Assembly (NCBI GenBank): GCA_035627835.1
Contig: DASPKX010000014.1
Coordinates: 1 to 64,000 of the forward strand
Length of the DNA: 64,000 nucleotides
Source of the DNA: DASPKX01 sp035627835
Lineage (GTDB): Bacteria; Verrucomicrobiota; Verrucomicrobiia; Limisphaerales; SXQI01
Direction: 5' to 3'
The translations under genes were made by a program, and so were the position numbers. Positions 18,361 through 27,314 of this stretch are shown one piece after another. Position 1 is the first letter of the stretch. Each line of letters opens with the position of its first letter. The notes below the pieces were generated by a model. The model was not told the origin of the DNA. It saw only the letters and a program-made list of their open reading frames with translations, and ran no database searches.

Positions 18361-20670
18361 ATGAGAACCCCGCTGCTTTGCGCGATTGCCTTGCTCATGC
18401 TCATTCCGCTTCGGGCGGCGCCTTTGCCCATCGTCAGCAATGTGGAGTGGCAGCCGTTCTCGGCGCAGGTGAAAAGGGTTGTCCAGGCCCTCGAGATTTC
18501 CGGCGCTCCACTTCCTGGCGACCAGGCGAAGCAGATTGAGGCGCTGCTCGCCTCGAACAACACCGCGGATGCGACGCGACGCATTCAGGAGTTGCTCGAT
18601 GCGCGTTGCTTGCTGGCGGTGCATATCAATCCGGAGTCGCGCGTCAAGGTGATCGCGGGCGCCACTGCTCGTGAACTGGATGAGCTGGGTTGGCGGGTGT
18701 TTCTGATCAAGGTTCATAACGAGGCTGGTGTGACCGCCGCTCTGGAAGTGGCGAGCCCACAAGCTCGCGCGCTTTTTGAAGGCGGCTGGGCCAGCTCAAG
18801 TTCGGACAAATATTTTCAGAAGGCTGGGGAGCGCTTGAATAACCGGCGTGATGCGCGTGATCTCTGGCTGGATCTGGAGACGCTCACGCCGCAGCCACTA
18901 AAGAAGGAGCTGAGCGGGCTGGCGGCGGAGTATCGGCTTATCCAGCTTTACAGCCGAGACGCTGGCAAGCGCGAAGCGAAGCTGATCTTCACAGTTGGAC
19001 AAGGCACTCAGGACCTCGGATTCCGGAATGAGCTGGACCTTCTCTTCACTGCACGGCCAGCCCGGGCGATTAAGCTGAATGTTCTCGATGATGAAGGGAA
19101 GCCGACCATTGCCGCCTTTCTGATTCGCGATGCTCAAGGCCGCGTTTATCCAGCGCAATCGAAACGGCTCGCTCCTGACTTTGGCTTCCACCCCCAAGTG
19201 TATCGCGAGCATGGGGAAGTTCTGCGGCTGCCCGATGGCGCTTACACTTTCGAGGTCACGCGCGGGCCGGAATCGCTCCCGCAGCGGCAGCAAGTCACCG
19301 TCTCAAAAGATTTGGCGCAAGTGTCGTTCAAAATGCAACGATGGATCGATCCTTCAAAGCTCGGCTGGTGGTCAGGCGATCATCACATTCATGCGGCGGG
19401 CTGCGCGCATTACACAAATCCTTCAGAAGGCGTGCATGCGCCGGATATGTACCGTCATTGCGTCGGTGAGGACCTGAAAGTGGGCGCAAATCTCACCTGG
19501 GGGCCTTGCTTTGATTATCAGAAGCAATTTTTCACCGGCAAGGATGACAAGGTTTCCAAGCTCCCATACCTGCTGCGCTACGACATTGAAGTGTCTGGCT
19601 TTGGGTCGCATCAATCGGGGCATCTCTGCCTGCTCCGCTTGAAGGAGCAGATGTATCCGGGCGGAGACTCGAAGGACCATTGGCCCACGCTTTGCCTGAA
19701 CACGCTCAAGTGGGCAAAACGCCAGGGGGCGCTTGTGGGCCCAGCGCACACTGGTTGGGGACTGGAGGTGAACTCGGGCGAACTGCCTAACTACATCGTG
19801 CCGCCGTTCAACGGCATCGGCGCGATGGAATACATCGTGGATGTAACTCACCAGGTGCCCGGCCCGGACGGCAAATTGGTTCCCGCTGTCGATTTCATTT
19901 CGATGGTGGACACGCCGCACATCTGGGAGCTGAACATCTGGTATCACACGCTCAATGTGGGCTATCGCACACGCATCAGCGGTGAAACGGATTTCCCCTG
20001 CATCTACGGCGAGCGCGTGGGGCTGGGCCGGTCCTATGTGAAACTGGATGGGGAGTTGAATTACGAAGCCTGGTGCGAAGGCATTCGTGCCGGCCGGAAT
20101 TACGTGGGCGATGGACGGTCGCATTTCCTCGACTTCAAAGTGAATGACCAACGCATGGGCGAAGGCGCCAGCGAGCTACACCTTGCGAAGCCGGGGCCAG
20201 TCCGTGTGACAGCAGCAGTGGCGGCTTACCTGCCGGAGCGCGCCGATCCTGAGATTAAGGCGAAGCCTTACATGCATCAGCCCTATTGGCATATTGAGCG
20301 CGCGAGAGCGGACGGCACACGCCAGGTTCCCGTGGAACTGCTGGTGAATGGGAAACCAGTTGCTTCCAAGATGATCACCGCGGATGGCGCGACTAACAAC
20401 CTTTCGTTCGACGCCTCCATAGATCAAAGCTCGTGGGTTGCCATGCGAGTCCTTCCTTCGTCGCACACGAACCCGATCTTCGTGCTCGTGGATGGGAAGC
20501 CCATTCGCGCCTCGAAGCGCAGTGCGGAGTGGTGCCTGAAAAGCGTGGACCAATGCTGGAGCCAGAAGGAGCGCCAAATCAAACAGGATGAGCTGGACGA
20601 CGCGCGCGCAGCTTACGACCATGCCCGCCGCGAGTACCAACGCCTCCTTGCGGAATCGACCGCTGATTAA
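18361..20670 (+). CDS. CehA/McbA-family (PHP-type) secreted metallohydrolase
   Basis: Exported hydrolase of 769 residues with a signal peptide (about residues 1-20, ending LRAAPLP). The N-terminal 330 residues are an unassigned helical and beta region. The catalytic PHP-like domain (about 335-620) starts with the metal motif WWSGDHHIHAAG and includes GPAHTGWG and a DTPHIWELNIWYHTLNVG stretch rich in His/Asp ligands. The family includes carbaryl hydrolase CehA, but most members have unknown substrates. I used the ATG at 18361; a TTG at 18355 is also possible and GGAGGT at 18331 is too far from either for a firm choice. The next gene starts 12 bases after the stop, so this is the first gene of an operon with the DegT-type aminotransferase and the EIIC-like permease. 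Confidence 0.85.
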   Translation: MRTPLLCAIALLMLIPLRAAPLPIVSNVEWQPFSAQVKRVVQALEISGAPLPGDQAKQIEALLASNNTADATRRIQELLDARCLLAVHINPESRVKVIAGATARELDELGWRVFLIKVHNEAGVTAALEVASPQARALFEGGWASSSSDKYFQKAGERLNNRRDARDLWLDLETLTPQPLKKELSGLAAEYRLIQLYSRDAGKREAKLIFTVGQGTQDLGFRNELDLLFTARPARAIKLNVLDDEGKPTIAAFLIRDAQGRVYPAQSKRLAPDFGFHPQVYREHGEVLRLPDGAYTFEVTRGPESLPQRQQVTVSKDLAQVSFKMQRWIDPSKLGWWSGDHHIHAAGCAHYTNPSEGVHAPDMYRHCVGEDLKVGANLTWGPCFDYQKQFFTGKDDKVSKLPYLLRYDIEVSGFGSHQSGHLCLLRLKEQMYPGGDSKDHWPTLCLNTLKWAKRQGALVGPAHTGWGLEVNSGELPNYIVPPFNGIGAMEYIVDVTHQVPGPDGKLVPAVDFISMVDTPHIWELNIWYHTLNVGYRTRISGETDFPCIYGERVGLGRSYVKLDGELNYEAWCEGIRAGRNYVGDGRSHFLDFKVNDQRMGEGASELHLAKPGPVRVTAAVAAYLPERADPEIKAKPYMHQPYWHIERARADGTRQVPVELLVNGKPVASKMITADGATNNLSFDASIDQSSWVAMRVLPSSHTNPIFVLVDGKPIRASKRSAEWCLKSVDQCWSQKERQIKQDELDDARAAYDHARREYQRLLAESTAD

Positions 20671-20682
20671 GCCATTTACCGT

Positions 20683-21921
20683 ATGCCACAAAAGCTCGCG
20701 CTGAACGGCGGCAAACCAGTCCGCCAAAAACCCTTCACTGCCTGGCCGATCTTTGGGAAAACGGAAGAGGAAGCCCTTCTCCGCACCCTGCATAGCGGGA
20801 AGTGGGGCCGCTTGCACGGACCTGAAGTCGCGCGCTTTGAGGAACGCTTCGCAGCCATGCACGGTTGCAAGCACGGTATAGCTGTTGTGAACGGAACGGT
20901 GTCCCTGCGCATCAGTTTGCTCGCCTCGGGCATCCAGGCGGATGACGAGGTCATCGTGCCGCCTTACACGTTCTTCTCCACCGCATCCGCTGTCATCGAA
21001 GCGAACGCGGTCCCGGTGTTTGTGGATATCGACCCGCGCACGTTCAACATCGATCCGAAGGCGGTGGAGGCTGCGATCACATCACGGACGCGAGCCATCA
21101 TTCCTGTTCATTTTGCGGGGCAGCCCGCCGCGATGGAGGCGATCATGCGGCTCGCGCGAAAGCATGAGTTGGTCGTCATTGAGGATGCGGCGCATGCGCA
21201 CGGAGCCATTCACAACGGGAGACCCGCTGGCTCGCTGGGTCACTTCGGCTCGTTCTCTTTTCAATCGAGCAAGAACCTCACCTGCGGTGAAGGCGGGATC
21301 ATCACCACCAATGATGATGCGTTTGCAGAAGCTTGCCGCTCCATTCACAGCTGCGGCCGGAAGGAGGGCCGTCCTTGGTACGAGCACCATGTTATATCGG
21401 GCAATTACAGGCTCGGAGAATTCCAGGGCGCGCTGCTCAACCCCCAACTCGATCGGCTGGAGAAGCAGACCATGCTCCGGGATCAGAATGGGACGCATCT
21501 CGCTGAACGGCTGTCGAAACTTCCGGGGCTCACCCCGCAGCAACGCCCGCCAGAATGCGACCGCCATGCCTATCACCTGTTTATGTTGCGGCATGATGCC
21601 AAGAAGTTCGGAGCCGCACGCGAGGCGGTGATCCGCGCGTTGCAGGCCGAAGGAATACCTTGCTCACCGGGGTACGCATTCCCGCTTCACCAGCAGCCGA
21701 TGTTCCGCAACAAAGCTTTCGGACCTTACCTTTCCAAGCGAGGGAAGAGCGTGCCTTACGAAAAGACGCATCTGCCTCAAAGCGACCGGCTCTGTCGCGA
21801 AGCGATCTGGATTGAGCAGAGTGTTTTGATTGGCTCCACGCGCGACATGAACGACATCGCCAATGCCTTCGAAAAAGTTTGGGAAAATCGGGCGTCCATT
21901 CCCGCAGCTCGAGCAGCATGA
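20683..21921 (+). CDS. DegT/DnrJ/EryC1/StrS family PLP aminotransferase
   Basis: PLP-dependent sugar aminotransferase-like enzyme, 412 residues, a usual family length. It has the N-terminal LALNGGKPVR motif, the conserved nucleotide-sugar aminotransferase stretch DDEVIVPPYTFFSTASAV (about 85-102), the cofactor Asp/Ala region VVIEDAAHAHGA (about 164-175) and the Schiff-base lysine in SSKNLTCGEGG (Lys about 197). The Lys is present, so an active transaminase rather than a dehydratase is expected; members act on 3- or 4-keto amino sugars or on cyclitols such as scyllo-inosose. Sequence cannot fix the substrate. It sits between the CehA-like hydrolase and the EIIC-like permease, sharing ATGA with the latter, which suggests a sugar or cyclitol uptake and modification pathway rather than surface polysaccharide synthesis. 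Confidence 0.92.
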   Translation: MPQKLALNGGKPVRQKPFTAWPIFGKTEEEALLRTLHSGKWGRLHGPEVARFEERFAAMHGCKHGIAVVNGTVSLRISLLASGIQADDEVIVPPYTFFSTASAVIEANAVPVFVDIDPRTFNIDPKAVEAAITSRTRAIIPVHFAGQPAAMEAIMRLARKHELVVIEDAAHAHGAIHNGRPAGSLGHFGSFSFQSSKNLTCGEGGIITTNDDAFAEACRSIHSCGRKEGRPWYEHHVISGNYRLGEFQGALLNPQLDRLEKQTMLRDQNGTHLAERLSKLPGLTPQQRPPECDRHAYHLFMLRHDAKKFGAAREAVIRALQAEGIPCSPGYAFPLHQQPMFRNKAFGPYLSKRGKSVPYEKTHLPQSDRLCREAIWIEQSVLIGSTRDMNDIANAFEKVWENRASIPAARAA

Positions 21922-23183
21922 CAGCGCAGGCAGAAACACGGTTCATCCCGCCTTTTGCCGCGCGCGCTCTCTCGGCCTTGAGCGACAATAGTTACCTATC
22001 CGCCATCCGCGCGGGCATGGTTGCGATTGCCCCTCTCACCATTGTGGGCGGCCTGTTCATGATCATTGCGTTCCTGCCGGTGCGTGGCTGGGAAGAGCGC
22101 ATCAAAGGCCTGCTCCCTTTGCTGCAGATCCCTGTAACCGCCACGTTCGGCCTGCTCGCCGTTTACGCCTGCTTCGCCGTCGCCTATGACTTAGGCAAAC
22201 GCCTAAAGCTGGACGGACTCTCCAGCGCGATTGTCGCGCTGCTGGTGTTCCTCCTTATCTCGATCGATCCGCAGTCCGGGGCTCTGAACATGGATTCGCT
22301 CGGTTCCAAGGGCCTCTTCACTGCGATCCTCGTCGGTTTGATTTGCCCGCGCGTGCAGCGGCTGTTTGTCGATGCCAACCTGGTCGTGCGGATGCCGAAA
22401 AGCGTTCCGGAAGTGGTTTACGAATCCTTTCTCTCGCTGATCCCGATGTGCGCGCTCGCGCTCGCTTTTTGGGTGCTACGCTTCTGGATTGGCTTCGATA
22501 TTAACGCGATGACACAAGCTGCCTTCAAACCCCTCGTTGTGGGTTTGAATACGCTGCCCGGAATCCTGCTCTACGCATTTCTCGTGACGCTGCTTTGGTC
22601 CATCGGCATTAACGGCGACAACACCCTGGATGCCATTGTGGCCCCGATTTTTCTGCAATTCCTGGCCGCCAATGTGGAAGCCATGAGTGCAGGCGCTCCC
22701 CTGCCCTACGTGACTGCGAATGGCTTCTTCACGACATTCGTGAACGTGGGCGGCACTGGCGCAACCATCGCGCTGGCCTTCGTGCTGTTGAACTCGCGTG
22801 AGCCTGGCTTCAGGAAAGTCAGCCGCCTATCGCTTCCAACGCAAGTCTTCCAGATCAACGAGCCGATCTTCTTCGGACTGCCCATTGTGCTGAATCCGAT
22901 TTTCATGATTCCGTACATCCTGAGCGCCCTGCTGCTCACCGCCGGTTCGTATTCGCTGATCGCGCTCGGGCTCATTCAAAAGCCGTTCGTAAATGTTCCC
23001 TGGACCACCCCACCGATCATTGGCCACTACCTCGTCACGGGCGGTGATTGGAAGGCAGCGGTCTGGGGGGCGATTTCCATTTTGATAGCAATGGCTGTCT
23101 ACTACCCATTTGCCAAAATCGCCGAACAAAGACGGCTTGCTGCATCAGCCCTTGAGCAGTCTTTAGGCCTTTCAGAAAAATAG
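21918..23183 (+). CDS. PTS EIIC-like (lactose/cellobiose family) permease
   Basis: Membrane permease of 421 residues with about ten hydrophobic segments, related to the IIC component of the lactose/cellobiose PTS family (CelB/LicC). It keeps the family core NEPIFFGLPIVLNPI (about 315-330, with the Glu used in substrate binding) and the WSIGINGDNTLDAIVAPIF region (about 230-250). No IIA or IIB domain is fused to it, and none is encoded nearby. I used the ATG at 21918, which overlaps the aminotransferase stop (ATGA), instead of a longer start inside that gene. Without IIA/IIB partners it may act as a facilitator, or it may use proteins encoded elsewhere. The class is clear; the transported sugar is unknown. 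Confidence 0.88.
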   Translation: MTAQAETRFIPPFAARALSALSDNSYLSAIRAGMVAIAPLTIVGGLFMIIAFLPVRGWEERIKGLLPLLQIPVTATFGLLAVYACFAVAYDLGKRLKLDGLSSAIVALLVFLLISIDPQSGALNMDSLGSKGLFTAILVGLICPRVQRLFVDANLVVRMPKSVPEVVYESFLSLIPMCALALAFWVLRFWIGFDINAMTQAAFKPLVVGLNTLPGILLYAFLVTLLWSIGINGDNTLDAIVAPIFLQFLAANVEAMSAGAPLPYVTANGFFTTFVNVGGTGATIALAFVLLNSREPGFRKVSRLSLPTQVFQINEPIFFGLPIVLNPIFMIPYILSALLLTAGSYSLIALGLIQKPFVNVPWTTPPIIGHYLVTGGDWKAAVWGAISILIAMAVYYPFAKIAEQRRLAASALEQSLGLSEK

Positions 23184-23211
23184 CCCCTAGGGGTTGACAA
23201 CGGCCCCTAGA
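23184..23211 (+). promoter_or_regulatory. Direct GCCCCTAG repeats flanking a TTGACA box
   Basis: Directly after the EIIC stop codon, GCCCCTAG occurs at 23184-23191 and again at 23204-23211, with TTGACA at 23195-23200 between them. The first copy extends to the palindrome CCCCTAGGGG. This could be an operator over a -35 box for the thioester-like gene at 23377, but no convincing -10 box is found 17 bases on. Confidence 0.3.
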
Positions 23212-23376
23212 GTTTCTCGGTTTCCGCCTGAGCCCCCGACATACGCACACGTACTAAACGACTCACCGTTTCAGTATTGTCATGTTCCTGAGCGGGTCCG
23301 CATGTCGCGCTTCTTACCTCGAGTCCACCTTCCCGAGGACAGTGAAGAACAACAATACAAACACAAAACAGACAAT

Positions 23377-24834
23377 ATGGGCACAGGACATCTGGTTAGG
23401 TTAAGAACCGCATTCTTTCTCGCGCTGACACTCGTCAGCTTGGGCTTCTTCAAGGCGCAGGCGCAATCGAACCTGCCTACGGGCGACGTCAACTTTGTCG
23501 CGACATGGAACGAAACCAGCAACGCTGACGTGACGTTCAGCGGCATCGGGTCGGGCTTCGACGTCGAAAACAAAACGTACCTCTCATGGTGCATCGACAT
23601 GAACAAGGATCTCCCGATGAACACAGGGCTCGTCGGGAAACTGCTGGCCTGGAAGAACGTCGCGTTCTCCTCCTGGCCACAGGTCCTTCATATTCTTAAC
23701 CACAAGCAAGGCGGCCGGGCGGATGTCCAGTTGGCCATTTGGTTCTTCACTGATGGCAACGCTTACCTGACGGACGCTGCGTCAGCCATGGTCAACGCCG
23801 CCAATGCCGCCGGATCCACTTACACGCCACCTGCGGGTGGCGTGGGAGTGGTGGTGGTGGCGCAGAACAACACCACTTACCAGGATCTCATTGTTGAAGT
23901 TCCCGCTCCGGGCAATGAGGAATGCCCGCCTGTAATCAAGGTGCCCTCGGGAACTGTCACCTACACCGCCACCTGGAACGAAACCAGCAACAACGACATC
24001 ACTTTCAGCGGCATTCCCGCCGGGTTCGATGTGCAAAACAAGACTTACCTCGGCTGGTGCATCGAGATGAACAAGGAAGCCAAGCTCAATACGGCTCTCT
24101 CCGGCACATTGCAGAGCTACACTTCGGTGAACTTCGCTTACTGGGGTCAAATCAATCATATCCTGAACAACAAGATTGGCGGCCGCGCGGATGTTCAACT
24201 CGCAATCTGGTACTTCACGGATAACAACAACTACCTGACCGCAAACGCCAATGCTATGGTTCAAGCCGCTCTGGCCGCTGGGGCGAACTTCGTGCCCAAG
24301 GTCGGCCAGGTCGCTGCCGTGGTTCTGATCCAAGGTGACGCCACCGTGCAGAACCAAATCATCGAGGTGCCCGTCACCAACACAGAATGCCCACCAACGG
24401 GCGGCGGCACCGGCGGCGGCGTGACGACTCCTCCTGCTGGCAATCCTCCACCAACGACTTACACCGCCAATCCGCTGACGATTGGCTACTGGAAGAATCA
24501 CCAGGCGCACCTGCAGAACCTGCTCACCGCCGGGGGCGCCATTAATCTGGGTGACCGCACCATCACGACTGTGGAGCAAGCGCTGGCCGTGTTCAAATCT
24601 GCAAGCGCGAAGGACGCTCGGGACATGCTCCGCGCGCAACTGCTTGGAACGATCCTGAACCTCCGCAACGGTTCTGATCCTTTCGAAGCCGGGGCCGACA
24701 TCCGTCCGACAGTGAGCGCTTCGATCCAGTTCCTCGCGACGCACAACACGCCGGTCGACGGCAAACACAAAGATCGCGCCCAGGCGATTGCGTTAAAGGA
24801 CAAACTGGATGCCTACAACAACGCCGGCCACTAG
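23377..24834 (+). CDS. Secreted protein with two tandem thioester-like (TED) domains and a GYWKNH domain
   Basis: Exported 485-residue protein. A signal peptide covers about residues 1-30 (ending KAQAQSN). Two repeats follow (about 37-178 and 193-340), about 60 percent identical by eye. Each has a Cys in a [SG]WCI[DE]MNK motif (Cys72, Cys228) and, 46 residues later, a Gln in RADVQLAIW[FY]FTD (Gln118, Gln274), preceded by ILN. This Cys/Gln pattern is that of the thioester domains of Gram-positive adhesins, where a Cys-Gln thioester captures host ligands covalently. A Pro/Gly-rich linker (about 345-370) leads to a C-terminal domain starting TIGYWKNHQAH, a motif of secreted surface proteins. The ATG at 23377 gives the clean signal peptide. 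The thioester itself is inferred from motifs only. A terminator follows. Confidence 0.8.
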   Translation: MGTGHLVRLRTAFFLALTLVSLGFFKAQAQSNLPTGDVNFVATWNETSNADVTFSGIGSGFDVENKTYLSWCIDMNKDLPMNTGLVGKLLAWKNVAFSSWPQVLHILNHKQGGRADVQLAIWFFTDGNAYLTDAASAMVNAANAAGSTYTPPAGGVGVVVVAQNNTTYQDLIVEVPAPGNEECPPVIKVPSGTVTYTATWNETSNNDITFSGIPAGFDVQNKTYLGWCIEMNKEAKLNTALSGTLQSYTSVNFAYWGQINHILNNKIGGRADVQLAIWYFTDNNNYLTANANAMVQAALAAGANFVPKVGQVAAVVLIQGDATVQNQIIEVPVTNTECPPTGGGTGGGVTTPPAGNPPPTTYTANPLTIGYWKNHQAHLQNLLTAGGAINLGDRTITTVEQALAVFKSASAKDARDMLRAQLLGTILNLRNGSDPFEAGADIRPTVSASIQFLATHNTPVDGKHKDRAQAIALKDKLDAYNNAGH

Positions 24835-24881
24835 GCCGCGGGTTAGTTAGCTCGAACAAACCAAAAAAGAATCAAACCAGC

Positions 24882-24916
24882 AAAGAACCCGGAAGCCGAA
24901 AGCTCCCGGGTTCTTT
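24882..24916 (+). terminator. Rho-independent terminator after the thioester-like gene
   Basis: AAAGAACCCGG (24882-24892) and CCGGGTTCTTT (24906-24916) form a perfect 11-base stem with a 13-base loop; the T-rich arm serves as the U-tract. It lies 47 bases after the stop codon. Confidence 0.85.
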
Positions 24917-25030
24917 CGTCATGTAGTTCAGTCCTGCTCTTGGCGCGATTTCGTCGCAACGGTTTGCCTTGCTTGCGAGAACTATGAGAGCCGTGAACGG
25001 CACGGCAGATCCTGCTGAGGGCGCGTGCGC

Positions 25031-26362
25031 TTAAAACACTCTCAACCGAAAATATCGCTGCGGGGCGGACGGCGTGAACAAATGAAGCTGCATGTCTCCC
25101 CATGTGTGCAAACTGTTGCTTACCGCCACCCACTCAGTGCGGCTGATTGACTCCGCCGACTCAAGCCTCGCGGCGTTTACGGGCAAGCTCCACCACAAGA
25201 GAAATTGGCCATTCTCCGCCGGGGCAGCGCGGAGGGTGACAGCCTTCTCCTTAAACACGGGTGTCATGAATGAGCCCGGGATTGGCGGCAGCCCCAGAAA
25301 ATGCAAAGCGATGTTCCCGGTGTCGCCGTTGCGCAACGGTTGCGGCTTCGCGGTGTAGTCAGGCCTCGCGGGGCCTGGGTCAAGGCGATTGCTAAAGAGC
25401 GTATGCAAATCGGCGCCGCCTTGCACACCGGGGGCCATGATGAACATCGGTATCGTGTAGTTCATTGGATCCTCCGGGGTGGTGTGGCTGATGTTATTGG
25501 TTCCCCCACCCCCATGATCGGACACAATAATGACAGCGGTTTTATCGCGCATCTTTGGATTGGAATTCACGGCTTTCAACACACGATCCAGTTGCTGGTC
25601 GATCAGCATGACCATGTTGCTCGCTATGGGGCTGGTCCAGCCATACGTATGAGCGGTGAGATCTGGCTCCGACAGGTGCACGAAAGTGTAATTCGCCACC
25701 TGGTCCGAACCAAGGAAAGGCACGAGCGCGTTCACCAGGTTCGTAATGGGCGGGCCCTGCAAATCGCCGCCGGCAGTGGCATCAATTTTGTCCCGGCCAT
25801 GGTTTGGCTGGACCAGGTCGGACGCGCCGTGCGAAAGGCCGTAGCTGCGATCAGCGATGAGCAAACGTGTTTTGCTGACCAATAGCGCGGTCTTTTTGCC
25901 GTGATCATGCACAACGTCGAACACACTGGCTTTATAAGGAATGTTGGTGTTGCCCGTTTTGTGCAGGCTCACGCCTAGATCCACATTCGTGATGTACCCG
26001 TGCGACACGTTATCCGGGACAGCAAAGGGCGCCAGCACAGGCCGACCCGTCCACATGCTAATGTGGTTCGGCATGGTGTCCGAGCTGTAGTAATCGCAGC
26101 GCGCATTAAAGGTGTGGGCAGCTTCTCTGGTCAGGCGGATGAACGTCGGAAAGTTTTGCGGGGCCGCCTTTAGATAGTCCTTCAGCAGCACACCGGACAA
26201 TCCATCCACGCTGATATGCAGCACATGCTCCACCGGCGCAGCGCTTGACTGCGGCACGAGCGCACTCAGGAGGGCAAGCAGCAGAGCGCGCGACGCTTTG
26301 GTCATGGAGCGGAACATGGGCCCGAGCTTAACCGCTCGTCGGAATGGCTCAATCATCTTCAC
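25031..26362 (-). CDS. Exported alkaline phosphatase superfamily hydrolase (phosphodiesterase/nucleotide pyrophosphatase type)
   Basis: Secreted metal-dependent hydrolase of 443 residues. After a signal peptide (ending PQSSAAP), the metal site begins HVLHISVDGLSG, with the nucleophile region SSDTMPNHISMWTG and a second metal site VIIVSDHGGGG, the pattern of type I phosphodiesterases/nucleotide pyrophosphatases. The substrate is unknown; phosphate-ester hydrolysis in the periplasm is the family role. The C-terminal 70 residues (from about 370) form the beta module ending RYFRLRVF that also ends three other exported proteins here. The ATG at 26362 overlaps the stop of the OxyR-like gene (ATGA), which favours co-transcription; starts at 26317 or 26305 would give a more usual signal peptide. 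Confidence 0.87.
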   Translation of the reverse strand: MKMIEPFRRAVKLGPMFRSMTKASRALLLALLSALVPQSSAAPVEHVLHISVDGLSGVLLKDYLKAAPQNFPTFIRLTREAAHTFNARCDYYSSDTMPNHISMWTGRPVLAPFAVPDNVSHGYITNVDLGVSLHKTGNTNIPYKASVFDVVHDHGKKTALLVSKTRLLIADRSYGLSHGASDLVQPNHGRDKIDATAGGDLQGPPITNLVNALVPFLGSDQVANYTFVHLSEPDLTAHTYGWTSPIASNMVMLIDQQLDRVLKAVNSNPKMRDKTAVIIVSDHGGGGTNNISHTTPEDPMNYTIPMFIMAPGVQGGADLHTLFSNRLDPGPARPDYTAKPQPLRNGDTGNIALHFLGLPPIPGSFMTPVFKEKAVTLRAAPAENGQFLLWWSLPVNAARLESAESISRTEWVAVSNSLHTWGDMQLHLFTPSAPQRYFRLRVF

Positions 26363-27306
26363 GCGTCAGCCAGGATCAATTCACAGGTAGCCGTCGAAGG
26401 GCGGCCAGACGATTTGCTTCCGGTGATGGAGCGGAGTATCTCCGCAGCCAGTTGCATGATGAGAGCGGCGGCGCGGCTTTGGTAGCGACTTGAATTGCGG
26501 AGCAGATTGATCTCACGCGCAGGTGGGGATCGGCGAATCCGTTTGAAGATACAGGAGGCTCCAGAGGTCTTCGTCGCCATTTCGGGGACGAGTGAGACAG
26601 CCAAGCCAGAGCATACGAGAGCGAGCAATGTCGAGAGCTGGAGCAATGGCATGTCGGCATCCACTTTAATATTGTGCGCGCGGCAAACTTTCTCGACCTG
26701 ACGCGATAAACAATGGCTCTCCTGAAGCGTGACGATTCGCACCGGCTTCAAGTCCGCCCATTCCAGGGCTGGTTTTTTGGCGAGGGGATGCGATTCACCC
26801 AACGCCACGAATAACGGCTCGCTCGCGACTTCTTCCGCGTGCAGCGTTTGCACCTTGCGGCAGGTGGATATTACGGAGAAATCCACTTCACCGCGTTCCG
26901 TTGCATCGAAGAGATCGTCTGTGACCGCTTCCTTGAGTTCGATGCTGATGCGGGGGTGACGCTCGGCTGCAACCGTCATCAAACGTGGCGCGACATACGG
27001 TGCGATGGTTGGGATCATCCCCAGGCGGACTGCCCCGCCCTGCTCTTCATCCTGGTCACCCAGGCAGCGGCGGGCATCGCGGATCTCATTGAGGATGCGC
27101 TCCGCAAATGGCACCAGCGCATGGCCGGCCTGCGTGAGAGTCACTCGGCGATTCAGCCGATCAAATAAGCGCACCCCCAGCTCCGCTTCGAGCTTCTGGA
27201 TTTGTTGGCTGAGCGATGGTTGAGCCACGTGGGCCCGCTCCGCCGCTCTGGAAAAACTCTTTTCCTCCGCTATGGCCAGGAAGTACCTGAGCTGATGTAG
27301 TTCCAT
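26359..27306 (-). CDS. oxyR: OxyR-type LysR regulator (peroxide sensor)
   Basis: LysR-family transcription factor, 315 residues. The N-terminal winged helix-turn-helix (MELHQLRYFLAIAEEKSFSRA, DNA-recognition segment about 28-48) is followed by a substrate/redox domain (about 93-300). Cys199 and Cys208 lie in ESHCLSRQVEKVC, the same numbers and spacing as the disulfide-forming cysteines of E. coli OxyR. It is divergent from the manganese catalase gene, with palindromic sites between them, a classic OxyR-catalase arrangement, so a peroxide-responsive activator is very likely. The ATG at 27306 is the only sensible start. Its stop overlaps the start of a phosphodiesterase gene. The tail after about residue 290 is somewhat longer than usual and low in conserved pattern. 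Confidence 0.88.
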   Translation of the reverse strand: MELHQLRYFLAIAEEKSFSRAAERAHVAQPSLSQQIQKLEAELGVRLFDRLNRRVTLTQAGHALVPFAERILNEIRDARRCLGDQDEEQGGAVRLGMIPTIAPYVAPRLMTVAAERHPRISIELKEAVTDDLFDATERGEVDFSVISTCRKVQTLHAEEVASEPLFVALGESHPLAKKPALEWADLKPVRIVTLQESHCLSRQVEKVCRAHNIKVDADMPLLQLSTLLALVCSGLAVSLVPEMATKTSGASCIFKRIRRSPPAREINLLRNSSRYQSRAAALIMQLAAEILRSITGSKSSGRPSTATCELILADA

Positions 27307-27314
27307 TGGTTTCC

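Noticed and set aside
21879..21917. A longer N-terminus for the EIIC-like permease
   Set aside because: The ATG at 21918 overlaps the preceding stop in the usual ATGA way, and the extra 13 residues are Ser-rich without family similarity.
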